From an uncultured Eubacteriales bacterium (GTDB lineage: Bacteria; Bacillota; Clostridia; Peptostreptococcales; Anaerovoracaceae): a stretch of DNA of 64,000 nucleotides. Under the pieces are notes generated by a model. It was not told where the DNA came from, ran no database searches, and saw only the letters and a list, made by a program, of their open reading frames with translations. The position numbers and the translations under genes were made by a program. The stretch covers positions 40,966 to 104,965 of the forward strand of contig CACYPK010000003.1 of NCBI GenBank assembly GCA_902776285.1, read 5' to 3'. Of the stretch, positions 54,198 to 63,851 are shown piece by piece. The first letter of the stretch is position 1. Every line of letters starts with the position of its first letter.

Positions 54198-56618
54198 ATG
54201 AATATTTCAATCAATTTTCTGAAAAGATACGTGGATCTTCCTTCCGATCTTAGCTACGAACAGCTCTCATACGACCTGACGATGAGAACGGTCGAAGTAG
54301 AGGAGTTCATAAGGACAGCCGACAAGTTCCACGACATCGTGGTAGGAGAGATCAAGGAGATCAAACCGCATCCTAACGCGGACGCGCTCAAGATCTGCAT
54401 GACGGATGTAGGCGAAGATGAGATCAAGCAGATCGTCTGCGGAGGAAGCAACCTCGTTGAGGGACACAAGGTATGCGTAAGTAAGCCGGGCGCCGAGGTC
54501 GTATGGCACGGCGAAGGTGAGCCTGTGCTGATCAAGGAGACAAAACTCAGGGGAGAGAAGTCATACGGAATGATCTGCGCTCCTGCTGAAGTATTCCTCG
54601 GCGATCTCATAAGCACCAAGGAAGAAAGAGAAATCGTTGATTTCACTGAGCTTGGGATCGAATGTGAAGCCGGACAGTGCGTGGCAGAAGTCATGGGTCT
54701 TGACGACGTTATCCTCGTAGTTGACAACAAGTCGCTCTCCAACAGGCCTGACCTGTGGGGACACTACGGCGTCGCAAGAGAGATAGCGGCTATCTATAAG
54801 ATCCCGCTGAAAGAGCTCAGCAGCGAGCTCCCGAAGGGACTTCCTGAGTATCCGGTTACCATCGAAGAGCCTGAAAGATGCAACAGATTCACGGCTACAA
54901 AGATCGACAACGTATGCGTAAAGGAGTCTCCTGCATGGATGAAGACCCTGATAACCAACGCGGGCATGAGACCTATCAACGCTCTCGTAGATATCACAAA
55001 CTTCGTACTGCTGGCGGTCGGAGCTCCTCAGCACGCGTATGACAGCACACATGTTGACGGTGAAGAGATTATCGTTAGATTAGCGGAAGACGGTGAAAAG
55101 CTGCTTCTCCTCGATGAGAAGGATCTCGATCTTACGCATGATCATCTCGTCATCTGCGACAGCAAGAAGCCTCTGAACCTCGCCGGTATAAAGGGCGGCA
55201 AGGATGACTCGGTACTGGACAGCACGAATTCCGTTATTCTGGAATGCGCGGTGTTCACAGCGCCTGGAATCAGACGTACCACTGCTTATTTCAATGAGAA
55301 GACCGACTCGGCCCTCAGATACGAAAAGGGTATCGATACTCAGAGAGCTGATCTCGGAGTTTCCATGGCACTCTCGCTGTTCAAGGAGATCTATCCTGAA
55401 TGCGTATTCTCGGCATTTACCGACAACTATCCGGTAAAGACCGAAAACGCCGTTATCGACATAACACAGGAATTCCTTGATACCAGACTCGGCGAAGTAA
55501 TCGAAAGAAGCGAGATCGAGGACATCCTCACAAGACTCGGTTACGAAGTAAGCTTCGCTGACGGGACATATCACTGCATAGTTCCTACATGGAGATCCAC
55601 CGGAGACGTTTCTATACACGACGATATCCTCGGAGACATCGCCAGACTTATCGGTTACGAATACTTCAAGAAGCAGCCGCTTCCGGTAAGCTTTGAGCAC
55701 TCCGTCAATCAGGTAGGAACAGATCTCGCCAGAAGGCTCAAGGAGTATCTGGCCTTCAGATGCGGAATGAACGAGATATTCACTTATCCGTGGATAGACG
55801 AGAAGTTCATATCTGCTGCCGGAATAGACACGGAAAGCTGCGTAAAGCTGGCTACACCTCCGGCTCCTGAACTCGGATGCCTCAGAGCGTCGCTCATTCC
55901 GGGCATGCTCGAATCCATTGATAAAAACAGCCGCTACTTTGAAGACTTCGCCATCTTCGAAGCCGCTCAGGTATTCGAAAAAGGCGAGTACAGCCCTTCG
56001 TCCCCTGATGAAGTGCTTCCGGTACATAAGAACATGCTCACCGGAGCTTTCGCCGGAAAGGACGCTAAGGAACTCTTCTACAAGGTAAAGGGAGTTATCG
56101 AAGGTATGGCGGGATACTGCCACTTCAAGCCTTTCACATTCAAGCAGAAAGCAAAGCCGTCCTGGGCGGACGAGAAGGTTTGGCTGAATATCATGGAAGG
56201 CGGCAGGATCGCGGGATCCATCGGACTCGTTTCCGTACAGGCTCTTTCGGCTTCGGGCATCAAGCTCATGAGCGCGGCGGCTTTCGAGATCGATACTGCC
56301 GTGATCGAGCCATATCCTTCAAGGACAAACGAATTCAAACACCTGCCGCAGTATCCACTTGTTGAGCAGGACCTCTCGCTGCTGGTTGATGAAGCAGTTA
56401 CATGGGCTGAGATAGCTGAAGCCATCAAGTTCATGGTTAAGGAGCTGAAGTTCGTCGAAGAATACCGCGGAAAGCAGATCCCTGCCGGAAAGAAGTCGAT
56501 CACTCTGAGTCTTAAGATCGGAAACGATGACTCGACCATGACTTCGAAGCAGATAGACAAGAAGATGAACGGCATCATCAAGGTGCTTGAGAAAAAGTGC
56601 GGAGCGCAGCTGCGCTAG
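54198..56618 (+). CDS. pheT: Phenylalanyl-tRNA synthetase beta subunit
   Basis: 806 residues, the normal full length. The tRNA-binding (EMAP-like) domain is near 40-150 (VGEIKEIKPHPNADALKICM), followed by the B3/B4 editing domain, the B5 domain near 400-470, the catalytic-like core, and the C-terminal anticodon-binding FDX-ACB domain (YPSRTNEFKHLPQYPLVEQD onward). GGAAAGGAGG stands before the ATG. It is 15 bases after pheS. Confidence 0.96.
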   Translation: MNISINFLKRYVDLPSDLSYEQLSYDLTMRTVEVEEFIRTADKFHDIVVGEIKEIKPHPNADALKICMTDVGEDEIKQIVCGGSNLVEGHKVCVSKPGAEVVWHGEGEPVLIKETKLRGEKSYGMICAPAEVFLGDLISTKEEREIVDFTELGIECEAGQCVAEVMGLDDVILVVDNKSLSNRPDLWGHYGVAREIAAIYKIPLKELSSELPKGLPEYPVTIEEPERCNRFTATKIDNVCVKESPAWMKTLITNAGMRPINALVDITNFVLLAVGAPQHAYDSTHVDGEEIIVRLAEDGEKLLLLDEKDLDLTHDHLVICDSKKPLNLAGIKGGKDDSVLDSTNSVILECAVFTAPGIRRTTAYFNEKTDSALRYEKGIDTQRADLGVSMALSLFKEIYPECVFSAFTDNYPVKTENAVIDITQEFLDTRLGEVIERSEIEDILTRLGYEVSFADGTYHCIVPTWRSTGDVSIHDDILGDIARLIGYEYFKKQPLPVSFEHSVNQVGTDLARRLKEYLAFRCGMNEIFTYPWIDEKFISAAGIDTESCVKLATPPAPELGCLRASLIPGMLESIDKNSRYFEDFAIFEAAQVFEKGEYSPSSPDEVLPVHKNMLTGAFAGKDAKELFYKVKGVIEGMAGYCHFKPFTFKQKAKPSWADEKVWLNIMEGGRIAGSIGLVSVQALSASGIKLMSAAAFEIDTAVIEPYPSRTNEFKHLPQYPLVEQDLSLLVDEAVTWAEIAEAIKFMVKELKFVEEYRGKQIPAGKKSITLSLKIGNDDSTMTSKQIDKKMNGIIKVLEKKCGAQLR

Positions 56619-56621
56619 ATA

Positions 56622-57536
56622 ATGGCAAAATACGAACATACTGTAACAAGTGAAGAATCGGGGCTGACCATCAACCAGATCCTCAGAAAGAACTATAAGT
56701 TTTCATCGAGGTTCAGGACAAAGATGAAGTATCAGTCGCTGGTAGATCTAAACGGAACACCGACTCCGGGTTATGTAAAGCCCGGGGTCGGTGATGTAAT
56801 TGGCGTGAGATTGCCTCAGGAATCGAGCGATTTTGAGCCCGAAGATATCCCGCTGGACATCGTCTACGAAGATGATGATCTCATAGTCGTAAACAAGCAG
56901 GCGGGCATAATCGTCCATCCTACAAAGGGGCATCCTGAGCACACAATTGCAAATGCTGTCATGAAATACATGTTTGACAGCGGCCAGTCGTTCAAGGTGA
57001 GGTTTGCCAACCGCATCGACATGGATACGACAGGCATAATCATAGTTGCTAAAAACGCGAACGCCCAGAACGAACTCTCATCGCAGATGAGGCGCAATAC
57101 CGTAGTCAAAAAGTATTACGCTCTTGTCGAGGGCAATATCGAAGAAGACCATTTCACCGTAGAGCTTCCCGTGGGCAGGCCTGATCAGGTCTCGATACGC
57201 CGCGCGGTAATGACCGAAGGCGGCAAGGACGCGCGCAGCGAAGTGAATGTTCTGGAACGCTATCCGTCGCAGCGTTACGGCGATCATACGCTTGTTGAGG
57301 TCATACTCCATACCGGAAGGACACATCAGATAAGAGTGCATCTTTCTCATCTGGGACACCCAATCGCGGGAGACTCGCTTTACGACGGAGGCACTTTCCT
57401 GATAAGCCGCCAGGCTTTGCACGCGTATTACATCGAATTCGACCATCCGATGACAAAGAAAAGAGTCAGTTTTGAAACAGACATTCCTGATGACATAAAG
57501 GAAGCGATAGGGGAATTGAAAAACAGCGCCGGATAA
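56622..57536 (+). CDS. RluA/RluD family RNA pseudouridine synthase
   Basis: Isomerises uridines in rRNA or tRNA. 304 residues: an N-terminal S4-like RNA-binding domain (about 12-75), then the catalytic domain with VVNKQAGIIVHPTKGH and the signature NRIDMDTTGIIIVAKN (usually H-R-L-D-x2-T-S-G; the Asp is present), and HTGRTHQIRVHLSHLGHPI. It could be RluD, RluC or a paralogue. Its stop codon lies in the loop of a terminator. Confidence 0.9.
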   Translation: MAKYEHTVTSEESGLTINQILRKNYKFSSRFRTKMKYQSLVDLNGTPTPGYVKPGVGDVIGVRLPQESSDFEPEDIPLDIVYEDDDLIVVNKQAGIIVHPTKGHPEHTIANAVMKYMFDSGQSFKVRFANRIDMDTTGIIIVAKNANAQNELSSQMRRNTVVKKYYALVEGNIEEDHFTVELPVGRPDQVSIRRAVMTEGGKDARSEVNVLERYPSQRYGDHTLVEVILHTGRTHQIRVHLSHLGHPIAGDSLYDGGTFLISRQALHAYYIEFDHPMTKKRVSFETDIPDDIKEAIGELKNSAG

Positions 57537-57546
57537 GCGCTGTTTT
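57520..57546 (+). terminator. Terminator overlapping the end of the pseudouridine synthase gene
   Basis: AAAACAGCGC (57520-57529) pairs with GCGCTGTTTT (57537-57546), 10 bp, with the stop codon in the 7-base loop. The arms supply a U-rich 3' end for plus-strand RNA and, on the other strand, could also stop nadK transcripts. Confidence 0.85.
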
Positions 57547-57609
57547 ATGTACCGTTAATGGTTCTCAATTAAGTTTAGTTTATAGCCCGGCTTCGGTATG
57601 ATCAGCTCA

Positions 57610-58407
57610 TCAGAGAAGCTTGCTTGACAGCAGGCTCCAGTGATCGTAAGCCTTTGTGCGGATAAGGTGGATCTCTTTGTCAGAGCGTGTTATCTCGATT
57701 TTCAGGACTCCGCCGAACTCATGCGTGCGTCCGTCGAATGAAAGCAGCACGGTTCCGCCTTCGCATCTTCCGGTACCCGCGATCGTTATTGTCTCGGTAG
57801 AAGGAAGGATCAGGCTGGACTTGAAGCACCTGTAGGCGTTGGTGTTCATAGGCGCGATAGGCGTCAGCTGAAGCACGTTGAGATCAGGTGAAACGAGTGA
57901 ACCGCCGAGCGAGTAGTTGTAAGCGGTTGATCCGACAGGGGTCGAAATGATTATTCCATCGCCGGAGAACTCCTGTATCTTGGTGTTGTCGATGGATATC
58001 TCATAATGCGAGGCATGTGAGTAAGGTCCTCTCACGACTATCTCATTGAGTCCCGTACGCATGAATTCACCTCTGCGTGTGACGACTCTTGCCTGGACAG
58101 GGCAGATATTCTGCAGCTGGTATTCGCCTTTTGAGATGTAGTCGAGAGTCTCTCTTAGATTAGAAGGGAGAGCCTCCTGAAAGAACCCGAGATGTCCCGT
58201 GTTGATACCGATGATAGGGGCTTTTGGGAATCCGCATTTATGGACGAAACTCAGGAAGGTGCCGTCTCCGCCGATGCATGCGAGAAGGTCGACATCATCT
58301 GAATATTCTTCGGCTATCTCATATCCGGATTCCTCAAGCATCGGGATGAATCTCTCATATGTTTCTCTCGATTTATCTTTAAGGTTGCAGAATACGTATA
58401 TCTTCAT
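57610..58407 (-). CDS. nadK: NAD kinase
   Basis: Phosphorylates NAD to NADP. 265 residues: CIGGDGTFLSFVH near 48-60 with the GGDGT motif, GINTGHLGFFQE, RTGLNEIVV and GDGIIISTPVGSTAYNYSLGG. A GGAG lies 8 bases before the ATG on the minus strand. It is the only housekeeping gene on the minus strand here and converges on the pseudouridine synthase gene. Confidence 0.95.
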   Translation of the reverse strand: MKIYVFCNLKDKSRETYERFIPMLEESGYEIAEEYSDDVDLLACIGGDGTFLSFVHKCGFPKAPIIGINTGHLGFFQEALPSNLRETLDYISKGEYQLQNICPVQARVVTRRGEFMRTGLNEIVVRGPYSHASHYEISIDNTKIQEFSGDGIIISTPVGSTAYNYSLGGSLVSPDLNVLQLTPIAPMNTNAYRCFKSSLILPSTETITIAGTGRCEGGTVLLSFDGRTHEFGGVLKIEITRSDKEIHLIRTKAYDHWSLLSSKLL

Positions 58408-58419
58408 TTTGATAACTCC

Positions 58420-58465
58420 GTGTGCTATAATAATCAGTCAGTGATTCGATTACATTTTAGCACAC
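58420..58465. promoter_or_regulatory. Inverted repeat in the divergent nadK / unknown-gene intergenic region
   Basis: GTGTGCTA (58420-58427) and TAGCACAC (58458-58465) are perfect inverted 8-mers 30 bases apart. A TATAAT (58426-58431) facing right overlaps the left arm. A dimeric repressor site controlling one or both genes, or an RNA hairpin in the 5' leader, would fit. Confidence 0.45.
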
Positions 58466-58493
58466 ATAAACACGAAAATACATTCGTTTCGAT

Positions 58494-59030
58494 ATGGATA
58501 AGGTCAGATTTTACAATGTGCTCGACATAGACTCCGCGGATGAGTTTCAGTATTATGAGAACCTCGCCGCATTGCTTGAAGAGGACGAATTCATAGAAGA
58601 GAATCTCATAAAGGATCTGCTCAGAAGCGTCGACATGGAGATGCTGTCCGAGCAGATGGGTTCGTATTTTGATGGATTTCTTGACCATTTGCCGGACAAC
58701 GAAACGGATCTTTACATAATGGTCGAATCCATAGGCAGGGCTTTCGAGGGACTTATCTTTGAGGGCATGAGCGACTCCGATATCGCAGAACTTGCTGCGG
58801 AGATAGCGAAGTTCCGCAAATGGTACGTGCATGACCTCAACGCTTTCAACAAGCTAAGCGGTGAGGAATCAAACGTCAGAGACGCCAGATACGGACTTGC
58901 CGCCGCCAAGCTCCTCGGAGAAGATGCTGACTATGATTTCAGGCTCGCTCTTGACTATGACCTTGACGGATTCAATGTCAGAGTGGCTGACATGCTCGGA
59001 GCGGAATTCTCAAAGGAAGCTGATGAATAA
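58494..59030 (+). CDS. Conserved-looking acidic protein, function unknown
   Basis: 178 residues, strongly acidic, all-helical in appearance, no signal peptide and no membrane segment. I do not recognise the family. Features: YNVLDIDSADEFQYYENLAALLEEDEFIEENL at the N-terminus (shown here as two parts, YNVLDIDSADEFQYYENLAA and LLEEDEFIEENL), a central FLDHLPDNETDLYIMVESI, and FRKWYVHDLNAFNKLSG. There is no Shine-Dalgarno. Its last 8 bases overlap the dgt start, so it is translated with dgt and may act with it or with dnaG; that is inference from position only. Confidence 0.7.
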   Translation: MDKVRFYNVLDIDSADEFQYYENLAALLEEDEFIEENLIKDLLRSVDMEMLSEQMGSYFDGFLDHLPDNETDLYIMVESIGRAFEGLIFEGMSDSDIAELAAEIAKFRKWYVHDLNAFNKLSGEESNVRDARYGLAAAKLLGEDADYDFRLALDYDLDGFNVRVADMLGAEFSKEADE

Positions 59031-60039
59031 CAGGGAATCGATAGAAAAAAGAGAATACGGATTCCTTTCTCCTCTTGCATGCAAAGCCGCGGAGTCTAAA
59101 GGCAGAGTCCATGAAGAAGAGCAGTGCGAGTACAGGACCGACTTTCAGAGGGACAGGGACCGCATCGTGCATTCCAAGGCGTTTAGAAGACTGATACACA
59201 AGACACAGGTGTTTCTGGCTCCAGAAGGAGACCATTACAGGACACGCCTTACGCATACACTTGAAGTTTCCCAGATATCGCGTACGGTCGCAAGGATACT
59301 CGCGTATAACGAAGACCTTACCGAGGCCATCGCGCTCGGTCATGACCTCGGACATACACCTTTCGGTCATGTCGGAGAGAAGGTGCTTAACAACATCCAT
59401 CCGGGAGGCTTTGAGCACAACGTGCAGAGTCTCAGGACCGTTGACGTGATAGAAGACACTTCAAAGCGCAGAGGCCTGAATCTTACATATGAGGTAAGAG
59501 ACGGGATCCTCAATCACAGGGGACCTGTCACGCCGATGACTCTCGAAGGTCAGATCGTAAAGATCTGTGACAGGATCGCCTATGTCAATCACGACATAGA
59601 TGACGCGATAAGGAGCGGTGTCATCACTTTTGAAGACCTGCCTCAGCGCGAGATCGAGATAATCGGTTCTACACATTCTGAGCGCATAAACAATCTCATA
59701 GTCGATCTGTGCAGTAACAGCGAGGGCAAGGATGTCGTTTCGCTTTCACCAGTATTTGCCGACTCGCTTGACAGGCTCAGATCGTATCTGTTTGAGAATG
59801 TGTATAATTCGACCGAAGTAAGGGGCGTTTCCGCCCTCGATAAGGTCGAGCGCATTATCAATTCGCTTTACCGGTATTATATGGAACATTCAGACGAAAT
59901 ACCGGGCGTTTACAAGTTGATAGAAGAGGAAGAGGGTACCGCTGTTGCCGTCAAGGACCTTGTTTCAGGCATGACTGACAGATACGCTCTCAATCTTTAT
60001 GATAAACTATTCGTTCCGCAGGGCTGGAGGCAGTTGTGA
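59023..60039 (+). CDS. dgt: Deoxyguanosinetriphosphate triphosphohydrolase-like protein
   Basis: An HD-domain dNTP triphosphohydrolase. 338 residues: YRTDFQRDRDRIVHSKAFRR, RTRLTHTLEVSQISRTVARI, ALGHDLGHTPFGHVGE with the metal-binding His-Asp, FEHNVQSLR and RIAYVNHDIDDAI. The ATG at 59023 lies in the end of the preceding gene; an in-frame extension further upstream reads the other gene in the wrong frame and is not real. dgt upstream of dnaG is a recurring order in Clostridia. Confidence 0.93.
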   Translation: MNNRESIEKREYGFLSPLACKAAESKGRVHEEEQCEYRTDFQRDRDRIVHSKAFRRLIHKTQVFLAPEGDHYRTRLTHTLEVSQISRTVARILAYNEDLTEAIALGHDLGHTPFGHVGEKVLNNIHPGGFEHNVQSLRTVDVIEDTSKRRGLNLTYEVRDGILNHRGPVTPMTLEGQIVKICDRIAYVNHDIDDAIRSGVITFEDLPQREIEIIGSTHSERINNLIVDLCSNSEGKDVVSLSPVFADSLDRLRSYLFENVYNSTEVRGVSALDKVERIINSLYRYYMEHSDEIPGVYKLIEEEEGTAVAVKDLVSGMTDRYALNLYDKLFVPQGWRQL

Positions 60040-60042
60040 TCC

Positions 60043-61842
60043 ATGGCTTATGACAACTTTACGGACGAGCTGAAGGCTCAGCTCAACATAGTTGATATAA
60101 TAGGACGCGAGGTCAAACTCAAAAGGTCGGGATCGAATTACATGGGACTTTGTCCGTTCCACAATGAAAAGACGCCGTCTTTCAGCGTCAACGAGGGCAA
60201 GCAGTTTTATCACTGCTTCGGCTGCGGAAAGTCCGGCGACGTTATAGGCTTTGTGCAGGAGTACTACAAGCTGCCGTTTATGGAAGCTGTAGAAAAACTC
60301 GCGACAGAGAACGGCATAAAGCTGCCCGAAAGAAGGAGCAGCGGTCCGAAGATCGATTATGACAAGTATCACGGCATAAACGCCAAGGCCGCGAGGTTCT
60401 TCTACAACAATCTGGGTATAAAGGGCAACAAGGGGCTCGCGTATCTCAGAAGAAGAGGACTCACAAAGGATACTATCACGGCATTCGGCCTGGGATACGC
60501 TCCGCCGGGCGGCACCGCGCTTGTAGACCATCTGAGGAGCGAAGGCGTTTCAGATGAAGACATGCTTAAGCTGGGGCTCGCCAACAGCGGCAAGAACGGT
60601 CTTTATGACAAGTTCCGCGACAGAGTGATGTTCCCGATAATCAGCACCCAGGACAAGGTGATAGGCTTTGGCGGACGCGCGATAGCGGACATCAAGCCAA
60701 AATACCTTAACTCACCTGAAAGCGATATATTCCTGAAGAAGAACAACCTCTTCGGGCTCAATCTCACCAGAAAGGAGATCGACAGGGAAGGACGCGCCAT
60801 CATAGTAGAGGGCTACATGGACATGATATCGCTCTATCAGAACGGCGTGAAGAACGTCGCCGCTTCGCTGGGCACGGCTCTGACGATCAACCAGGCAAGG
60901 CTTCTCTGCAGATATTCAAAGAATATAGTCCTCTCTTATGACTCAGACTCTGCCGGCATAAACGCCGCTCTCAGAGGAATAGACGTGATATCGGCCGCGG
61001 GCGGCAAGCCGAAAGTAATGCATGTCACAGACGGAAAGGATCCCGACGATTTCATAAAGGCGCATGGCAGGGAAGAGTTCATAAAACTTGTCGACAATGC
61101 CATGCCTGCCACGGATTACAAGCTGAGGCTGGCAAGACGCGGATTCGACCTCACGAATGACAGGGATGTGCTCGATTACATAGAAAAAGCCGTTCCGATA
61201 CTGAGAGAGCTGGGTCCGGTAGAGCTCGACATATACTCCCGCAAGCTTTCAGAGGAGTTCGGCATCTCGGAAAGCGCCATAATTATGGCAGTTCAGACAG
61301 GTGGCGATAATAATAGATCGGTAAACTCGAGCGTAAACAACGCCGGAAGCGAAAGAGCGATAAGAGATTCGCTCAGAAGAAAGCAGGAAAAAGGATATTA
61401 CGAAAGATTCGAGATGGCATTCGCGATACTGGCGATGCATGATCCGAGTTACATAAAGCGTTTCAGAGAAGACGGCATCGTCTTTGGCAGCGCGCTTGCG
61501 AATAAGATAGTGCTCGTAGAAGAGTCTCTCTGCCCGGACGGGCAAAGCGGGGGCCGCGGGATAGAAAAGGAAAAGATATTCGAAGCGCTTGATCCTGACG
61601 AAGAAGCCGAATTCTCGAGACAGCTTGAAACAATACAGACAGGACCTGATGATGAGGCCTTCTACAGAGAGACGAAGGCGGGGTATCTGTCCGTAAAATA
61701 CAGGGACGAGAAAGCCGAAGTCACGAACAACATAGCGGTAGCCGAAAAGATGGGCAGGACCGATGAAATCGAAAGACTCGTGAAGCGGCTGATAGAACTG
61801 GACGAACTCATCAATACTACCATGGAGGAAACAAATGCCTGA
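60043..61842 (+). CDS. dnaG: DNA primase
   Basis: Makes RNA primers for replication. 599 residues: the CHC2 zinc-binding domain ([11 protein letters not shown] near 38-48 and [11 protein letters not shown] near 60), the catalytic core with the TOPRIM motifs [16 protein letters not shown] and SYDSDSAG, and a C-terminal DnaB-interaction region. A GGAGG lies 12 bases upstream of the ATG. It overlaps rpoD by 8 bases, the conserved dnaG-rpoD arrangement. Confidence 0.96.
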   Translation: MAYDNFTDELKAQLNIVDIIGREVKLKRSGSNYMGLCPFHNEKTPSFSVNEGKQFYHCFGCGKSGDVIGFVQEYYKLPFMEAVEKLATENGIKLPERRSSGPKIDYDKYHGINAKAARFFYNNLGIKGNKGLAYLRRRGLTKDTITAFGLGYAPPGGTALVDHLRSEGVSDEDMLKLGLANSGKNGLYDKFRDRVMFPIISTQDKVIGFGGRAIADIKPKYLNSPESDIFLKKNNLFGLNLTRKEIDREGRAIIVEGYMDMISLYQNGVKNVAASLGTALTINQARLLCRYSKNIVLSYDSDSAGINAALRGIDVISAAGGKPKVMHVTDGKDPDDFIKAHGREEFIKLVDNAMPATDYKLRLARRGFDLTNDRDVLDYIEKAVPILRELGPVELDIYSRKLSEEFGISESAIIMAVQTGGDNNRSVNSSVNNAGSERAIRDSLRRKQEKGYYERFEMAFAILAMHDPSYIKRFREDGIVFGSALANKIVLVEESLCPDGQSGGRGIEKEKIFEALDPDEEAEFSRQLETIQTGPDDEAFYRETKAGYLSVKYRDEKAEVTNNIAVAEKMGRTDEIERLVKRLIELDELINTTMEETNA

Positions 61843-63091
61843 AAACATCAAGAACAAACTCAATGAGTATGACGACATCTTCAACGATGATGACGATGAA
61901 AGAGAAGGGCTTGTCGAGCTTTCAAAGACGGAGGAGGCCGCTAACCTCATAATCGAGGCAGCCAAGCAGACCGGCAATGAGATCACTTACGGTGAGATCA
62001 ACGCCATGATAGCCGATTCCAACTTCGACAAGGATGCTCTTGAGGACATCTATGACCTCATAGAAAGCAAGAATATCAGCATCATCGAGACAAGAGAGCC
62101 GACCTCAAACGAGCTCGAAGACGATGACGTTGACGATGATGAGATCCTCGAGATGGAACTCGAAGACGAGGACCTTCTGAACGATGAGGAAGACGAGAAG
62201 AAGAGCGGCGTCGTGATCAAGTCATCCGGCGAGATCGAAGTGACTGACGCGGCAAAGAATATCCCGACAGATGACCCGGTCAGGATGTATTTCAAGGAGA
62301 TCGGCAAAGTTCCTCTGCTTACTGCAGAAGAAGAGCGCGAGCTCGCCATCAGGATAGAGCAGGGCGACGAGGAAGCCAAGAAGAAACTCTGCGAGTCCAA
62401 CCTGAGACTCGTAGTCAGCATTGCCCGCAGATACCTCAACAGAGGCCTTTCATTCCTTGACCTCATACAGGAAGGAAATCTGGGACTTATCAAGGCTGTC
62501 GAGAAGTTCGACTACACCAAGGGTTACAAGTTCTCGACTTACGCGACATGGTGGATCAGACAGGCAATCACAAGGTCCATAGCCGATCAGGCCAGGACCA
62601 TCCGTATCCCGGTCCATATGGTAGAGACCATCAACAAGCTGATCAGGATCTCCAGACAGCTGCTGCAGGAATACGGACGTGAGCCGACCAGCGAAGAGAT
62701 CGCCAGAGAGATGGGCATCACCGTAGAGAAGGTCAGGGAGATCAAAAAGATCAGCCAGGATCCTGTGTCGCTCGAGACACCTATAGGTGAGGAAGAAGAC
62801 AGCCATCTCGGCGACTTCATCCCTGATGAGGATATCCCTTCGCCTGTTGACGCGGCCGCTTATTCTATGCTTCAGAAGCAGCTCCGCGAGGTGCTCGACA
62901 CTCTGAGCGAAAGGGAAAAGAAGGTCCTGATACTCAGGTTCGGACTTGACGACGGACGTCCGCGCACACTTGAGGAAGTTGGACGCGAGTTCAACGTAAC
63001 AAGAGAGCGTATCAGACAGATCGAGGCAAAGGCTCTCAGAAAGCTCAGACACCCAAGCCGCAGCAAGAAACTGCGCGACTACCTTGAGTAG
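61835..63091 (+). CDS. rpoD: Housekeeping RNA polymerase sigma factor (sigma-A/RpoD)
   Basis: 418 residues. A short acidic region 1, region 1.2 ([20 protein letters not shown]), region 2 with [40 protein letters not shown] and the -10-reading [15 protein letters not shown], region 3 ([15 protein letters not shown]), and region 4 helix-turn-helix [20 protein letters not shown] with the closing [19 protein letters not shown] precedes the ATG. Confidence 0.97.
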   Translation: MPENIKNKLNEYDDIFNDDDDEREGLVELSKTEEAANLIIEAAKQTGNEITYGEINAMIADSNFDKDALEDIYDLIESKNISIIETREPTSNELEDDDVDDDEILEMELEDEDLLNDEEDEKKSGVVIKSSGEIEVTDAAKNIPTDDPVRMYFKEIGKVPLLTAEEERELAIRIEQGDEEAKKKLCESNLRLVVSIARRYLNRGLSFLDLIQEGNLGLIKAVEKFDYTKGYKFSTYATWWIRQAITRSIADQARTIRIPVHMVETINKLIRISRQLLQEYGREPTSEEIAREMGITVEKVREIKKISQDPVSLETPIGEEEDSHLGDFIPDEDIPSPVDAAAYSMLQKQLREVLDTLSEREKKVLILRFGLDDGRPRTLEEVGREFNVTRERIRQIEAKALRKLRHPSRSKKLRDYLE

Positions 63092-63121
63092 AGCCGCCGC
63101 TTACGGCAACGCAGGTTATAT

Positions 63122-63844
63122 ATGCGATTAAGCAAACGTATTTACAAAATAGCTGAATCAGTACAAACCGGCGACAGTGTCGCTGATATAGGGACGGATC
63201 ACGGATACGTCCCTATGCTTTTAATAAGAGACGGCAGGTCGCCGCGCGCGGTCATGTCGGATATCAGCGAAGGATCGCTCGCAAAGGCCAAGGAGACTTT
63301 CGAACTCGCTCATCTGTCAGACAAAGTCAGCCCGTCGGATTTCCGCATCGGGGACGGTCTGGAGACACTGGAAAATGGCGAAGTCGACGAGATCATAATC
63401 GGAGGCCTGGGCGGACATACGATAGTACAGATACTGGACGCGGATATCGATAAGAGCAGGTCGTTCAGAAGGCTTGTTCTTCAGCCCCGCAAGCATTCGG
63501 GAACTCTGAGGCATTATCTTTATACTCACGGCTGGGACATCGAAAGCGAATCTCTCGCTCAGGAAGGCAAATTCGCCTGCGAAATAATCACCGCGGTCCC
63601 GGCGGATGCTGATATCAGGGAAGCTCCGTATCCGGAGGATGATATACGCTGGAAGTATCCTGAAATCCTTGCGAAAGCAGATCCGTCGCTTGCGTCAAAA
63701 CGCATCGAATGGAAGATATCCAGCATCAAGGAAGAGATCGAAAACCTCCGGAAGAGCGGCAAGGATCATGACGCGCTGATAAGCAGACTGAAAGAGGATC
63801 TTGAGTATCTTTTACTCTTGAATTCTAAATGTACAGGAATATAA
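63122..63844 (+). CDS. trmK: tRNA (adenine-22-N1)-methyltransferase TrmK
   Basis: SAM-dependent enzyme that methylates A22 of tRNA in Gram-positives. 240 residues: MRLSKRIYKIAESV, SAM site VADIGTDHGYVPMLL near 20-34, EIIIGGLGGHTIVQIL and LQPRKHSGTLRHYLY, then a C-terminal coiled coil. It follows rpoD by 30 bases, the common order in Firmicutes. Its last bases hold the promoter of the RNase P RNA gene. Confidence 0.92.
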   Translation: MRLSKRIYKIAESVQTGDSVADIGTDHGYVPMLLIRDGRSPRAVMSDISEGSLAKAKETFELAHLSDKVSPSDFRIGDGLETLENGEVDEIIIGGLGGHTIVQILDADIDKSRSFRRLVLQPRKHSGTLRHYLYTHGWDIESESLAQEGKFACEIITAVPADADIREAPYPEDDIRWKYPEILAKADPSLASKRIEWKISSIKEEIENLRKSGKDHDALISRLKEDLEYLLLLNSKCTGI

Positions 63845-63845
63845 T
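63818..63845 (+). promoter_or_regulatory. Promoter of the RNase P RNA gene
   Basis: TTGAAT (63818-63823), 16 bases, TATAAT (63840-63845), overlapping the end of trmK. The distance to the first bases of the RNA (about 7-10) fits. Confidence 0.7.
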
Positions 63846-63851
63846 ATAGCA

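Noticed and set aside
58861..59022. An N-terminal extension of Dgt starting at 58861
   Set aside because: It would read the preceding gene in another frame; the Dgt homology begins after the ATG at 59023.
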